Below, piece by piece: positions 46,197 to 57,018 of a DNA stretch of 64,000 bases (positions are counted from its first letter, which is position 1; every line of letters starts with the position of its first letter). Location: NCBI RefSeq assembly GCF_004119445.1, contig NZ_QICI01000036.1, positions 83,428-147,427 of the forward strand, read 5' to 3'. The notes under the pieces are model-generated. The model saw only the letters and a list, made by a program, of their open reading frames with translations. It did no database searches and was not told where the DNA came from. The position numbers and the translations under genes were made by a program. Origin of the DNA: Chryseobacterium sp. CH21 (GTDB taxonomy: Bacteria > Bacteroidota > Bacteroidia > Flavobacteriales > Weeksellaceae).

Positions 46197-47297
46197 ATGA
46201 AACAACCAAAAACAAAACTTCACCTTTTACTAATTACGATTTCAATGTCATTATTTTCACATGCTGCGGCTCAAAATGCAGCTTCAGATGACTCAAAAGA
46301 TGATTATACTACCAATGCTGGCTGGTCATGGACCATTGATGACAATAATAACAAAGTCGGAAAAGGTTTTAGATGGTGGAACAATGGGGGAAATAATAAC
46401 TCAGATCTTATGATGCAATTGACTGAATCAAAAGATTTAAATCTTTTTAGTAATATCAATTTTAATAATAGCAAAACGATGAATGGAATTTTTCAGAATA
46501 CAAATTCTACTGATAGTTTTAGCTGGATTGAACTGCATGGAAATAATCCCAACAGACTTGGAGTATTGGCTATGGGAGGAAAATCATTTCAAATATTTGT
46601 AAACTCTACCACAACAGACTATGGTGATCCGGCATTAAATATAGGTTCTGATGGGACAATTACTTTAGCTGGAATGAATGGGCCAAATTCTGAAGCAGAT
46701 ATTGTAAATATAGATGAGTTGGTAGGTTATAATGATTTGCGCTTTGACGCAAATGGTGATCATAAGCATGAGCTATATATAACTAATAATTTTTTAAAAA
46801 CAGAAGTACCAAAGGTTATTTTCGATTATGGTGAAGATAATGATCTGGCGCAAGTTTCAATAAATACAGATAAACAGGTTACCCATGCCGCCTTAACGGT
46901 AGCTGGAGCTACTTATATCGGCCCAAAAGCAGATTTGGCAGCAACAGGTTCATTATTGAAATTTAGTCCAAATTATCTGGATAAGTACAGCCTTTGGGTT
47001 GAAAATGGTATTGTTTCGGAAGATTTTGCATTTGCGAATGTTCAGACATGGATGGATAAAGTTTTTACATCCGATTATAATTTAATGAGTTTAGAGGAAG
47101 TAAAGAGACATATTGAAAAAAATAAACACTTACCTGATGTGCCCTCAGAAAAAAGTATAAAAGAAAAAGGCTATACTGCCCATCAGATGAATATGATCTT
47201 TATGCAGAAGATAGAAGAGCTAACTCTACATACGATTTCTTTAAATGAAAAAATTAAAATATTGGAAGAAAAGCTAACCAACCTAAAAAATAAATAA
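46197..47297 (+). CDS. Exported protein with tail-fibre-like C-terminal module
   Basis: 366 residues with a signal peptide (LLLITISMSLFSHAAAQ, residues about 10-26). The N-terminal 250 residues are an Asn/Gly-rich beta region (GWSWTIDDNNNKVGKGFRWW). From about residue 285 the sequence turns into the module WMDKVFTSDYNLMSLEEVKRHIEKNKHLPDVPS ending in a KIEELTLHTISLNEKIKILEE coiled coil. I know this from many Bacteroidota surface proteins annotated as tail-fibre-like. The coiled coil suggests trimerisation. It is 6 bp upstream of the M43 protease gene, so both are probably co-expressed. Confidence 0.78.
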   Translation: MKQPKTKLHLLLITISMSLFSHAAAQNAASDDSKDDYTTNAGWSWTIDDNNNKVGKGFRWWNNGGNNNSDLMMQLTESKDLNLFSNINFNNSKTMNGIFQNTNSTDSFSWIELHGNNPNRLGVLAMGGKSFQIFVNSTTTDYGDPALNIGSDGTITLAGMNGPNSEADIVNIDELVGYNDLRFDANGDHKHELYITNNFLKTEVPKVIFDYGEDNDLAQVSINTDKQVTHAALTVAGATYIGPKADLAATGSLLKFSPNYLDKYSLWVENGIVSEDFAFANVQTWMDKVFTSDYNLMSLEEVKRHIEKNKHLPDVPSEKSIKEKGYTAHQMNMIFMQKIEELTLHTISLNEKIKILEEKLTNLKNK

Positions 47298-47303
47298 TAA
47301 GGT

Positions 47304-49759
47304 ATGAAAAAGTGTTTATTATTTATTCTTATACTAATAAGTACAGTGAAACTTTATTCGCAGGGAGCTACCAGAAATCAATGGCTTACAAGTAAAACCC
47401 CAAACTATGCCACCAATATAAATTTAGCATACCCTTATTCTGAACAGGAATATTCTGCCGGAAATGTAAATTTAATACCAGAACCGTCCTCATTTATAGA
47501 TTTAATTGATTTTTATGGTGAAGGAAGAATTGTTGTTAATGCAATGGTTTCAGGTTTCAAAAGTGCATACAATATTAACCATGAACATCAGCGGGTAAGC
47601 AATGGCCCTGATAAAGACAGGAAAATACCTAATAGAATACCTGTAAAGTCTTATAATGGGGACTTATATCTTTCAAAGTATGTTGCCAATGATAAAGTAA
47701 GTACCATAACCTTAATGGGGGCGCCTATCCAAAAAAATACAGCTGAAGAAATGGCCAGAATGATCCGGAAAGACGGGTTTGGGAAAATTATTATCTATGG
47801 TTTCAGCAGTTCGGATGCTGCAGTTACAACATTAGAAACTGAACTGGAAAAGATTGGTTTTTACTATGTTCCAAAATATAAATTAACAGCCCCATTTAAC
47901 GAGATTACAGGGTTTTCCAGTGCTCCTAGAGTATATAAGAGTAAAAAAATTAAAGTGGTTGGAGAAAAAGTCTTTTACTCATTAAACCCTAAAGCAGACT
48001 TGGGTACTGTCCAGTCTGATATGGTAACACTTGATTATAGCAGTTTACTTGCCTTAAATTCAGATTTGTCCGGAGGTATTAAAGGAACAATTGATAAACC
48101 CGGAGGAAAAATTACAGTTGAAGTGTATGCTCATGATAATAATGAGGCTGATGGAATTCAAAAATTAATACATTTTGGGAGTTCAGGTACCCCTAAAATA
48201 GTATATAGTGCATATAGTGATATTAATAGTGTTAATCAATATGTTGAAAAAACAATTCAACTTCCATATGGATTTGGAATTAATTCAGATGGTTCTTTTA
48301 AAGTATTGGGTGAGGCCAAATCTAACAATATAAAACAATTAGGGGCAAATACAAAAAACGGTTGGAGAGTATCAGATTGTGATTGGGCACCAGTACGGTT
48401 TTTTATTGGATTGGCTGGAAAGTAAGCTCTCTTTTTTGGAATGCTCCTAACCCATGTCAAGATGTTGTAACCAACATTCAATCAGGAAAACAACCCGTAA
48501 TTTTAAAGGTAACAATTAAAGATGCTACCCTCTATGATTTTAAAATACCAGGTGTACAAAGCGATGCTCTATTAAACTTAGTGGACGATGGAAAAGGTCC
48601 TGAACAGTATAAAATTATAAAAAAATTAAAAGTTACCATTTTAGAATCTCCTAACGAACATAAAGATGCCAGTTTTTATAAGGATAAAATAGGAAGCTAT
48701 ATAAAAGAAGCCAATACCTACTATTCTGCAAAAACAGGAAATATTAAAAATCCTCAAATTACAGCAGAAGTTGGGAATCCACGAATTTTGTTTAAAGATG
48801 TTGATTTGATAATAAAAAAAGGAACCAGGGAAAATTATAATTATCAAATACCTGCAGAAGAGGATGCATATAATGCTGAAGCGAAGGTAAATGAAAATAA
48901 TGATGAAACAATGCAGCTAATCTATGTACATTCTTTGTCAAGGTATTATCCGGCGAATACAAAAAATGTAAGGGTGATTCGGGGAATGTCAAATAATGGA
49001 CATCATGTGATTGAAAATTCGGACTACACTGTTTTTTCTTATAACAGGATGTTCAATGATGATATGGCAGTATATGGAACCCCTGGAAGTACTGTTGCTC
49101 ATGAATTTGGCCATTATTTCAATCTGGACCATCCTTTCGAAGGTGGTTGTGCAGAAATGAATGGTGGTGATCATGTTTCAGATACACCGCCGGCAGAGGG
49201 TGCTCTTTGGTATTTAATAGATGATAGCCCAAATGCTCATGGGATAAACAATCCATGCCAGAACGCTCCTTCATGCCCAGGAACAAGGAGACAGGTAGAA
49301 AATATTATGGATTATGGGCCATGCAGATGGATGTTTACTAAAGGGCAGGCTGATCGTATGACTACAAGAATAAATACAAAACCAAGTTTATTCAATGTTA
49401 TTAGTGCCCATGATGCAAGTGTTGATCCAAATACTATAAACATTGTTGTAGACGATCAAAGAAAAGGTGAATTAAGAAGAAAAAGAGACGAGCCTGCTTC
49501 AGATATTTCTATTAGAATGATTTATCCTAATTCTAAAGATGGAATCTATAATTTGGAAGTTGTTTCTGATCGGGCGGAAAAAGCAAAAATTCAGATATTT
49601 AATAACAATCAGATTATGGTGTATGAAAAAGATATCTTAGTAGAAAAAGGATCTAATAGTTTCCAGATGGAACCTTCTATTTTTGATAGAAGTGGTCTGT
49701 ACATATTATTTTATACGGCTAAAGGTAGAGCGAAGCAAATAAAAATCTTACCACGTTAA
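47304..49759 (+). pseudogene. Secreted M43 (pappalysin-like) metalloprotease, split by a frameshift
   Basis: The first frame (47304-48425) encodes a signal peptide (LLFILILISTVKLYSQ) and about 350 residues of unrecognised domain, stopping after RFFIGLAGK. The second frame continues YWIGWKVSSLFWNAPNP and holds the zinc site HEFGHYFNLDH (HExxHxxxxxH, near residue 600) and the Met-turn NIMDYGPCRWM of M43 peptidases. It ends in a T9SS-type sorting domain (IYPNSKDGIYNLEV, RAKQIKILPR). Adding one T to the T6 run at 48399-48404 joins them. The second part alone has neither start nor signal peptide, so one gene of about 818 residues is the sensible reading. Predicted surface protease. Confidence 0.85.
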
Positions 49760-49801
49760 TAATAGAAGTCTATACATAATAACTTGTTCATTCTGTATGA
49801 G

Positions 49802-49838
49802 AAAAGGTCTGGATTGTATATAGTCTGGGCCTTTCTTT
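49802..49838 (+). terminator. Intrinsic terminator
   Basis: AAAGGTCTGGA / TCTGGGCCTTT pairs over 11 bp with three G-U pairs, followed by a T-rich stretch, after the M43 gene. Confidence 0.7.
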
Positions 49839-49944
49839 TGAAATAAACCTGTCAACGGAGAAGTAATATATAAAATATGAAAGCTTATAATGAAGCCCAC
49901 CGGATACTCTACTGATCACTATAGAAAGATCCGAACCTCAGCAG

Positions 49945-50808
49945 TTATACACTCACCTTATTATGCGAATAATTCTTAATAAACTCTGAAGGCGTCTTTC
50001 CCGTATATTTTTTAAACATCCTGTTAAAATACGTCACATTATTAAAGCCACATTGATAACTGCATTCCGAAATAGATCTGTCCTGTGCCATCAGCAGACA
50101 TGCTTTATTGATTCTGTAGCGGTTCACAAACTCTGTAAACGTAATCTGAGTCGCTTTTTTAAAGAAATTGCAGAAAGCAGGCAAAGTAAGATTGGCCAGC
50201 TTTGCAACATCTTCAATATCAATTTCCTTATCGTAATGATGTTCTACGTACGTGAAGATATTTTCAAGACGGGTTTTATTTTTCGAAATAATGGTGTAGG
50301 GCATGATTTCTTTATTTAAAAGATCATAATCTTCACATTTTGACAGCTCAAAAAGAATTTCAAGCAATAATAAATATCTTTTATAACCCTCAGATTCTAG
50401 CATCAGTTTCAGTTTGGGAAGCATTACTTTTTTTACTTTATGGTGAAAATGAATCCCATATTTTGAGAGCTCCAACAGGTTTTTGATAGATCTGGCTTCT
50501 ACTTCCTGCTGAGGAAACTGAAGGATTTCTTCTTTGAACTGAAGTACAATTTCTTCATGAGGATCAATAGAATTCAGTCCAAATCCGGAGTGGGGAATAT
50601 TAGACCCGATTAACACCAGATCTCCATTTGTATAATTACTTTTATGATACCCTACGTGGCGGGTTCCATTCCCGGAAATGACACATACCAGCTCAATTTC
50701 GGGATGATAATGGTATTCCCATTTGAATTCTGAAATAGGGGAGTTATTATGAATCGTCCGGAATGAACTCTTTTCATTAGGGATCACCCTTTCAAAAGTA
50801 ACTTTCAT
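49945..50808 (-). CDS. AraC family transcriptional regulator
   Basis: 287 residues. N-terminal cupin-type sensor (FKWEYHYHPEIELVCVISGNGTRHVGYH near residues 28-55) and a C-terminal double helix-turn-helix: DIEDVAKLANLTLPAFCNFFKK and SISECSYQCGFNNVTYFNRMFKKYTGKTPSEF at residues about 195-280. It is transcribed divergently from the MFS carrier and trehalase genes, so it most likely activates that trehalose locus in response to the sugar. The shared promoter region holds a perfect inverted repeat. Confidence 0.93.
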   Translation of the reverse strand: MKVTFERVIPNEKSSFRTIHNNSPISEFKWEYHYHPEIELVCVISGNGTRHVGYHKSNYTNGDLVLIGSNIPHSGFGLNSIDPHEEIVLQFKEEILQFPQQEVEARSIKNLLELSKYGIHFHHKVKKVMLPKLKLMLESEGYKRYLLLLEILFELSKCEDYDLLNKEIMPYTIISKNKTRLENIFTYVEHHYDKEIDIEDVAKLANLTLPAFCNFFKKATQITFTEFVNRYRINKACLLMAQDRSISECSYQCGFNNVTYFNRMFKKYTGKTPSEFIKNYSHNKVSV

Positions 50809-50873
50809 CTAATTAATCATATTTATTCATTAAAAATACTAAATATATTAATATAGTTCAAATATTGATTTAC

Positions 50874-50896
50874 TGTGTTAAATTATCGTTAACACA
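50874..50896. promoter_or_regulatory. Perfect inverted repeat in the AraC/MFS promoter region
   Basis: TGTGTTAA, seven bases, TTAACACA. An 8-bp perfect palindrome with a central spacer, about 35 bases before the carrier start codon, overlapping where a promoter must lie. Candidate regulator site. Confidence 0.5.
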
Positions 50897-50931
50897 AATG
50901 CTTCTATCTTAGCCGGCAAGAAATAACCTGA

Positions 50932-52161
50932 ATGAAAAATCTTAACATCAAGGCCGTTTTATTTTTAAACTATTTTGTCTTCGCCATTCTTCTGAATTCT
51001 GTAGGAACAGTCATTCTACAGGTGCAGCAGAATTTTGGGATTTCAAAATCTTCGGCCAGCGTTTTGGAAGGCTTCAAAGATCTTCCGATTGCGATATGTT
51101 CTTTCATTCTGGCTTCATTTCTTCCAAAAATAGGAATCAAAAAATCAATGCTGATTGCTTTATTGCTGGTAAGCTGCATGTGTTTTGTAATGCCGTTTAC
51201 CAATGATTTCTGGGTATTCAAATTATTATTTGCCACTGTAGGAGTTTCATTTGCATTAATCAAAATATCGGTTTTTACTTCTATTGGGTTGGTAACGGAA
51301 ACAGATAAAGAACATTCCAGTTTTATGGGATTTCTGGAAGGTTTTTTCATGATTGGAGTATTGGCAGGAAATGTTTTATTCAGCTTATATATTGATGATC
51401 ATAATCCGAAATCTACAGAATGGCTGAATGTGTACTGGATTTTGGGAGGACTTTCAAGCTTATCTTTTTTATTCCTTTTCTTTTCAAAATTGAACGAACA
51501 GGAAGCCAAAAGTGAGAAAACTGACCTCTTGGGAGATTTAAAAAACAGTGTAAGTTTATTCAGCTATAGAAAAGTATTATGCTTTTTATTATGCGCTTTC
51601 CTTTTTGTACTGGTAGAGCAGAGCTTTCAGACATGGACACCAACATTTTATAAAGAAATTTTAAAAGTGCCTACCTCTATGAGTATTCAGGCGGGAGCCG
51701 TTTTGGCGGGAGCTTTTGCTTTGGGAAGATTTTTATCGGGATTCTTCTCCAAGAAATTCAGCTGGATCTATGTGGTCTCTTTCTGTGTGGTGGGTTTTGC
51801 TATCAGCTTACTGCTGGTTTTACCGTTAACCCATAATATTCACATTGACACGAATACAAATTGGATGAATGCGCCTTTGGTGGTCTATCTATTTCCTTTG
51901 ATGGGAGGTTTGCTGGCGCCTATTTATCCAAGCATTAATTCTGTAATTCTGGCATCTATTCCGAAATATCTGCACAGTGCGATGTCGGGATTGATTGTTG
52001 TTTTCTCAGCAATCGGAGGAACGATAGGTTCTATCATTACCGGTTTTGTTTTTCAGGAATTCAGCGGGCAGCAGGCATTTTACCTTTCCCTGATTCCGCT
52101 TTCATTACTGATCACATCGGCGGTTTTCATGAATAAATTAAAAATTAATCCTAAAAAATAA
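50932..52161 (+). CDS. MFS transporter, probably trehalose/sugar uptake
   Basis: 409 residues with 12 hydrophobic helices in two six-helix halves. Typical MFS loops are visible (FLPKIGIKKSMLIALL between TM2 and TM3; FLSGFFSKKFSWIYVV in the second half). No signal peptide is cleaved; inner-membrane location. It starts the plus-strand locus, immediately upstream (2 bp) of trehalase, so it most likely imports trehalose or a related disaccharide into the cytoplasm. The assignment of substrate is by neighbourhood only. Confidence 0.9.
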   Translation: MKNLNIKAVLFLNYFVFAILLNSVGTVILQVQQNFGISKSSASVLEGFKDLPIAICSFILASFLPKIGIKKSMLIALLLVSCMCFVMPFTNDFWVFKLLFATVGVSFALIKISVFTSIGLVTETDKEHSSFMGFLEGFFMIGVLAGNVLFSLYIDDHNPKSTEWLNVYWILGGLSSLSFLFLFFSKLNEQEAKSEKTDLLGDLKNSVSLFSYRKVLCFLLCAFLFVLVEQSFQTWTPTFYKEILKVPTSMSIQAGAVLAGAFALGRFLSGFFSKKFSWIYVVSFCVVGFAISLLLVLPLTHNIHIDTNTNWMNAPLVVYLFPLMGGLLAPIYPSINSVILASIPKYLHSAMSGLIVVFSAIGGTIGSIITGFVFQEFSGQQAFYLSLIPLSLLITSAVFMNKLKINPKK

Positions 52162-52163
52162 CA

Positions 52164-53644
52164 ATGAGTAATCAGCTTTACATAAACGAAATTCAAAGTC
52201 TGTTTGATGCGGTACAGAGATCTGAAATTTTTGAAGATCAGAAAATGATGACGGATGCAGTTCCTCTGTTTCCTATTGCAAAGATTAATGAGGATTATGA
52301 AAAATCAAAAAATACTGAAGGTTTTAACCTGAAAGATTTTGTGATGACTCATTTTGACTTTTTAGGAGCAAGAGTTTCTGTACACAGAGAAGAACAGCTT
52401 CCCATTGGCGAACATATTGAAAAGTTATGGGATGAACTGACCCGTACAACTTATGAAGAAAAAGGAACGCTTTTAAAATTACCAAAACCGTACATTGTTC
52501 CGGGAGGCCGTTTTAATGAATTTTTCTATTGGGACAGTTATTTTATTATGCTTGGATTAAAAGTTTCAGGAAGAGTAGAAATGATGGAAAATATTATTGA
52601 AAACTGTTCTTATCTGATCTTAAATGTAGGATTTGTTCCGAATGCGAGCAGAACCCATTTCCTGAGCAGATCTCAGCCCCCTTATTTTTCATTAATGCTG
52701 GATCTTCTTTTTGAAACGACCCAAGACGAAAGAATTTATACGAAATATCACGAAACACTGGAGAAAGAATATGCTTTCTGGATGAATGGCGAAGAATGGC
52801 TTGAAAACGGATCCAGTGTGAAAAGAGTAGTGAGAACAACAGACGGAGATATTCTGAACCGTTATTACGATGCAGAAAATGCACCACGTCCAGAAAGTTA
52901 TCTGATCGATATTGAAGATCATGAGACCGCTTCAGGAGACGAATTTTACAGAAACATAAGAAGTGCCTGTGAATCCGGCTGGGATTTTTCCAGCAGATGG
53001 TTCGCAGACGGAGAAAATATACAGACGATAGAAACGCTGAATCTTGCACAGGTTGATCTTAACTGCCTTTTGTGGCATTTGGAAATGACTTTGGCAAAGT
53101 CTTCAGCGCTTCAAAATCTGAGTGAAAAAAATAATTATTTTCAGAAAGAGCAGCAAGCCGAAGACAGATGATCAATACCTATTTCTGGGATGGAAATACT
53201 AACAATTATAAAGATTATCACACTAAAAAAAACACAAACACAGCGTCTGAACATATTGCTGCTCTTTACCCTTTATTCCTTGGGATTGCAGATCAGGAAC
53301 AGGCTGAGGCTGTTGCCAAAGCTGTTGCTGAAAAGTTCCTTTATCAGGGAGGGCTTGTCACGACAACCAAAAACTCAGGACAGCAATGGGATCTTCCCAA
53401 TGCATGGGCTCCTTATCAATGGTTAGGATTTAAAGCAATGAAAAATTACGGCTTTGATGAGCTGGCAGAAAAAATTAAAAACAACTGGTGTTCCAATGTA
53501 GAAAGGGTCTACAAAAACACTGGGAAACTGATGGAAAAATACAATGCATTAGACACAGAAACAATAGCAGGCGGCGGGGAATACCCCAATCAGGATGGAT
53601 TCGGTTGGACCAATGGAGTGTATTTACAATTACAACAAAACTGA
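52164..53644 (+). pseudogene. Trehalase (GH37), split by a frameshift
   Basis: The first frame (52164-53171) contains the GH37 signature PGGRFNEFFYWDSYF near residue 112 and runs to KEQQAEDR. The second, overlapping by ATGA (53168-53644), continues MINTYFWDGNTNNYKDY and holds QWDLPNAWAP near residue 407 and the catalytic-Glu region GGGEYPNQDGFGWTNGV near 470. All motifs are present, so a one-base loss near 53168 (GACAGATG instead of GACAGAATG) explains the split. A natural two-polypeptide arrangement is unlikely because the fold is cut in the middle. It hydrolyses trehalose to two glucoses. No signal peptide, so cytoplasmic, consistent with the adjacent importer. Confidence 0.88.
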
Positions 53645-53661
53645 AACTAACAATAAAAAAT

Positions 53662-56111
53662 ATGGCTATGAAAAAAAAATCGATCTTTTTAATCGCCGCA
53701 ACAGCTACTTTATACTTTAATAATGCTTATGCTCAGGAAACTCCGAAAGATTCGGCAAAGGTTTCTTCTATAGATCAGATTGTCATTACCGGAAATTCCG
53801 GTCCTAAGAAAAAATAGAATCCAGTACTGCGATTTCCACTTTTAGTGCTAAAGAAATTCAGAAGCAAAACCCGATTAGTGCAGCTGCTTTATTACAAAGA
53901 GTACCTGGGTTTGCTGTTGAAACTTCAGGTGGAGAGGTAGGGAATAACCTTTTCGCAAGAGGGATTCCTTCTGCCGGTGCTTATGAATTTGTACAGGTAC
54001 AGGAAGACGGTCTTCCGGTTTTTGAAGATGGTGCGCTTCAATTTGCCAATGCAGATAACTTTTTCCGTGTAGATAATTCGGTAAGCCGTCTGGAAGCTTT
54101 AAGAGGAGGATCAGGTTCTATTTTCGCCACCAATTCTCCTGGAGGACTTATCAACTTTATTACCAGAGAAGGAACCAATGATTTCAGAGGAACCGCAAAA
54201 CTGGAAACAAGTACTTATGGATTAATGCGTACAGACCTTAATGTAGGCGGGGCTTTGGTTCAGGATAAATTATTCTTCAATATCGGTGGTTTCTACAGAG
54301 CAGACAGCGGAATTAGAAAAACCGGTTTTAAAGCAAACGACGGAGGCCAGATCAGAATGAACCTGAAATATGTCTTTGATAAAGGCTATGTAAAAGTGTA
54401 TTATAAAAAACTGGACGACAGGAATACATTCTTCCTTCCGATTCCTTTGACCCAAAATGGAAATGATCTGAAAGGATTCCCAGGTTTTGATCCTAATTAT
54501 GGAACCTACAGCTACAGAGCCATCAGCCAGCTGAATATTCCACAAGCCGGAGGAGGATTTTTCAAAAGAAATCTTGAAGACGGAATTCATCCTAAAGTAG
54601 ATGTTCTGGGAGCTGAGTTTAAATATGATCTTGGAAACAATTTCACTGTTTTAAACAAAACAAGATATACTAATATCAACATGAATTATACAGGGATTTT
54701 CCCTGCAGGAATGCCTGAAACTGCAGCTGACTTTGCAACTAAACCTGTTTCCAAAGGTGGAGATTATGGTATGACTAATTATCAATATTCTTTAGTAAGT
54801 AACGGAGCGATTGTAAATCCTGCATTTGTTCAAAAATTAGGTTTCTGGGCAATCGACAAGCAGATGAATAACTTTGTGAACGACTTACAGTTCAACTATA
54901 AATTTGACAAAGGGAATGTTACGGCAGGTTTCTATAAATCTAACTGGAAGTCTCATCAATACTGGAACTGGAGTAATATTCTGGCTACAGCAACAGACAG
55001 ACCGGAATTGCTGAACCTTGTAGATACTTCTCTTACGCCTTTGGATAATGGATATTCAAAAACGTATAACGGAGTGACCAACATGACGTTCCTCCAGAGA
55101 GATACTCAAACACAGGGAAGCTTGAATGATCTTTATGTAAACTTAGATTATAATATTACCGATGCTTTAAGTGTAAATGGAGGTCTTCGTTACAGCCACG
55201 ATTATTATAAAGGAAATTTTGCCAATACAACCACTTCCAACTTAAATAATTCAGGGTTAACAACTGATGGAACGCATGCTTTCAACACGACAACTGCTGA
55301 TGATAATATGAGTGTTTTAGGAAATAAATATACTTACTGGAATTATAATATTGATAAAGTATCTTTCACTTTAGCGGCTAATTATAAAATCAACAGAGAA
55401 AATGCAGTGTATGCCCGTTTTTCTAACGGATTCAGATCTCCGAACGAAGAAGCATATTACAACTATTTCTCTAACCCGACTCCGGATAAACCTTTAAAAT
55501 CAGTTATAACCAATCAGCTGGAGGTAGGATATAAATATTACTCGCGTACCTTTGATATTGCTGTGATTCCGTTCTATTCTACATTGAAGAACCTTTCATT
55601 TACGGATATTTTTTCTAACGGAAAATCTGAAAATACTTTCGCCAATACACAAAACTACGGGGTTGAATTTGAAGGGTATGCCCGTTTATTCAATAATATT
55701 TTGGAAGTTTCATTCAACGGAACGGTTCAGAGTCCTAAATATAAAAATTTGGAAGCAGGAAGTGTTCTTGAAGGAAATGTGGTACGAAGAATGCCGAAAT
55801 TTTTCTTCAATATTTCACCGGCAGTTAATATTACAAAAGCCTGGAGAGCGTATGCAAGCATGAATTACTATGGAAAACGTTTCCAGGATGAGAAAAATGT
55901 ACAGACATTACCTGCATTCACAGAATTTGGTGCGGGTACTTCTTACCAGCTAGGAAAAATACGCTTTGCAGTAGACGGAACCAACATCTTTAATACCATT
56001 GGTATCACAGAAGGAGATCCAAGAGCAGGATCACCAAACGGAGATGGAACCATTATGGCAAGGCCTATTATGGGAGCCGCTGTAAGAGCATCCATTACAT
56101 TAGATTTCTAA
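53662..56111 (+). pseudogene. TonB-dependent receptor, frameshifted near the N-terminus
   Basis: The first frame gives a signal peptide (MAMKKKSIFLIAATATLYFNNAYAQ) and the start of the plug with a TonB-box-like DQIVITG, then stops in an A6 run (53809-53814). One extra A continues KIESSTAISTFSAKEIQ and the plug domain (LQRVPGFAVETSGGE, NNLFARGIPSAG, RLEALRGGSGSIFATNSPGGLINFIT). A 22-strand barrel then ends AAVRASITLDF. About 816 residues in total. It lies 17 bp after trehalase, so it probably imports trehalose-type oligosaccharides across the outer membrane. A sugar role is inferred from neighbours only. Confidence 0.86.
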
Positions 56112-56136
56112 AAACAGATTCTATTTCTTCTTATCA

Positions 56137-56175
56137 ATGAAACCACCGGAAAATTCTGGTGGTTTCATATTTTTT
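56137..56175. terminator. Intrinsic terminator
   Basis: ATGAAACCACCGGA / TCTGGTGGTTTCAT stem with a T-tail after the TonB receptor. Confidence 0.9.
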
Positions 56176-56293
56176 GAACCATTAAGATTATATTAAGGTG
56201 TTAAGAGTATTAAGATAAGCTTCGCTTTACGCTTAGAAATCAGAATGATTCATCTTAACTATGCTTTATTGCTTAAATTCTTCTTAATGGTTA
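56176..56293. repeat. Inverted repeat, CCATTAAG type
   Basis: GAACCATTAAGATTATATTAAG (56176) against TTCTTAATGGTTAAC (56281 on), enclosing further TTAAG/CTTAA echoes; a common kind of non-coding repeat in this genus. Confidence 0.55.
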
Positions 56294-56309
56294 ACTATAT
56301 AAGCATTAT

Positions 56310-56948
56310 TTATTTCAAAAACGGATTATATTGTTTCTCAAATCCAATAGAGGTAGGGTTTCCGTGTCCGGAGAAAACCTGAGTGTCATTATCCAAAATG
56401 AAAAGTTTAGATTTAATTCCTTCAATCAGCTGATCATAATTTCCTTTATAAAGATCTGTTCTCCCAATACTACCTTCAAAAAGAACGTCACCGGAGATCA
56501 TAAATTTTTGAGCTTCATTGTGATACACTACACTTCCCGGAGAATGTCCCGGAACATGATAAATTTTAAATTTCTCACCATCCAAATCAAGTTCATCACC
56601 TTCTTTGATATATTCTACATCCACTTTTACAGGATCTACCTGCATCCCGAATCTTATACCGCTTGCCTGTAGCATATCCAGTACTTCCTGATCTTCCTGA
56701 TGCATATTCACAGGAACTTTGAATGTGTCAAAAGCCCATTGAAGCCCAAATACATGGTCGATATGAGCATGTGTCAAAAGAATTTTCTGAATTTTCAGAC
56801 CGTTTTCAGTAATGAAGTTGTCAATAGCCTGAGTTTCCTGTCCGCTCATATTTCCCGGATCAATTAACCAAGCATTTTTATTTTCGTTATAAATGATGTA
56901 CGTATTTTCGCTCGCAAAGTTGAATACGAAACCTTGAATCTGAAGCAT
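56310..56948 (-). CDS. MBL-fold metallo-hydrolase (glyoxalase II-like)
   Basis: 212 residues from the ATG at 56948. I reject an earlier in-frame ATG that would overlap the divergent plug gene start. The metal-binding motif THAHIDHVFG (HxHxDH) is near residue 57, with HVPGHSPGSVVYH near 125 and GRTDLYKGNYDQLIEGI near 160. HGNPTSIGFEKQYNP at the end supplies the last His ligand. It resembles the YcbL/glyoxalase-II-like group of hydrolases, so hydrolysis of thioesters or of persulfide-type substrates is possible. It is divergent from the T9SS plug gene. Confidence 0.88.
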   Translation of the reverse strand: MLQIQGFVFNFASENTYIIYNENKNAWLIDPGNMSGQETQAIDNFITENGLKIQKILLTHAHIDHVFGLQWAFDTFKVPVNMHQEDQEVLDMLQASGIRFGMQVDPVKVDVEYIKEGDELDLDGEKFKIYHVPGHSPGSVVYHNEAQKFMISGDVLFEGSIGRTDLYKGNYDQLIEGIKSKLFILDNDTQVFSGHGNPTSIGFEKQYNPFLK

Positions 56949-57018
56949 ATCTGAATATTTTTTATTCAAAAATACGATATTATTAAGAAAATGGCTATTT
57001 TTCGTTATCTTCGTCATA

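Noticed and set aside
52164..53644. Trehalase halves as two natural overlapping genes (ATGA)
   Set aside because: The ATGA overlap looks like coupling, but the GH37 fold and its motifs are split midway, so a frameshift is the better reading.
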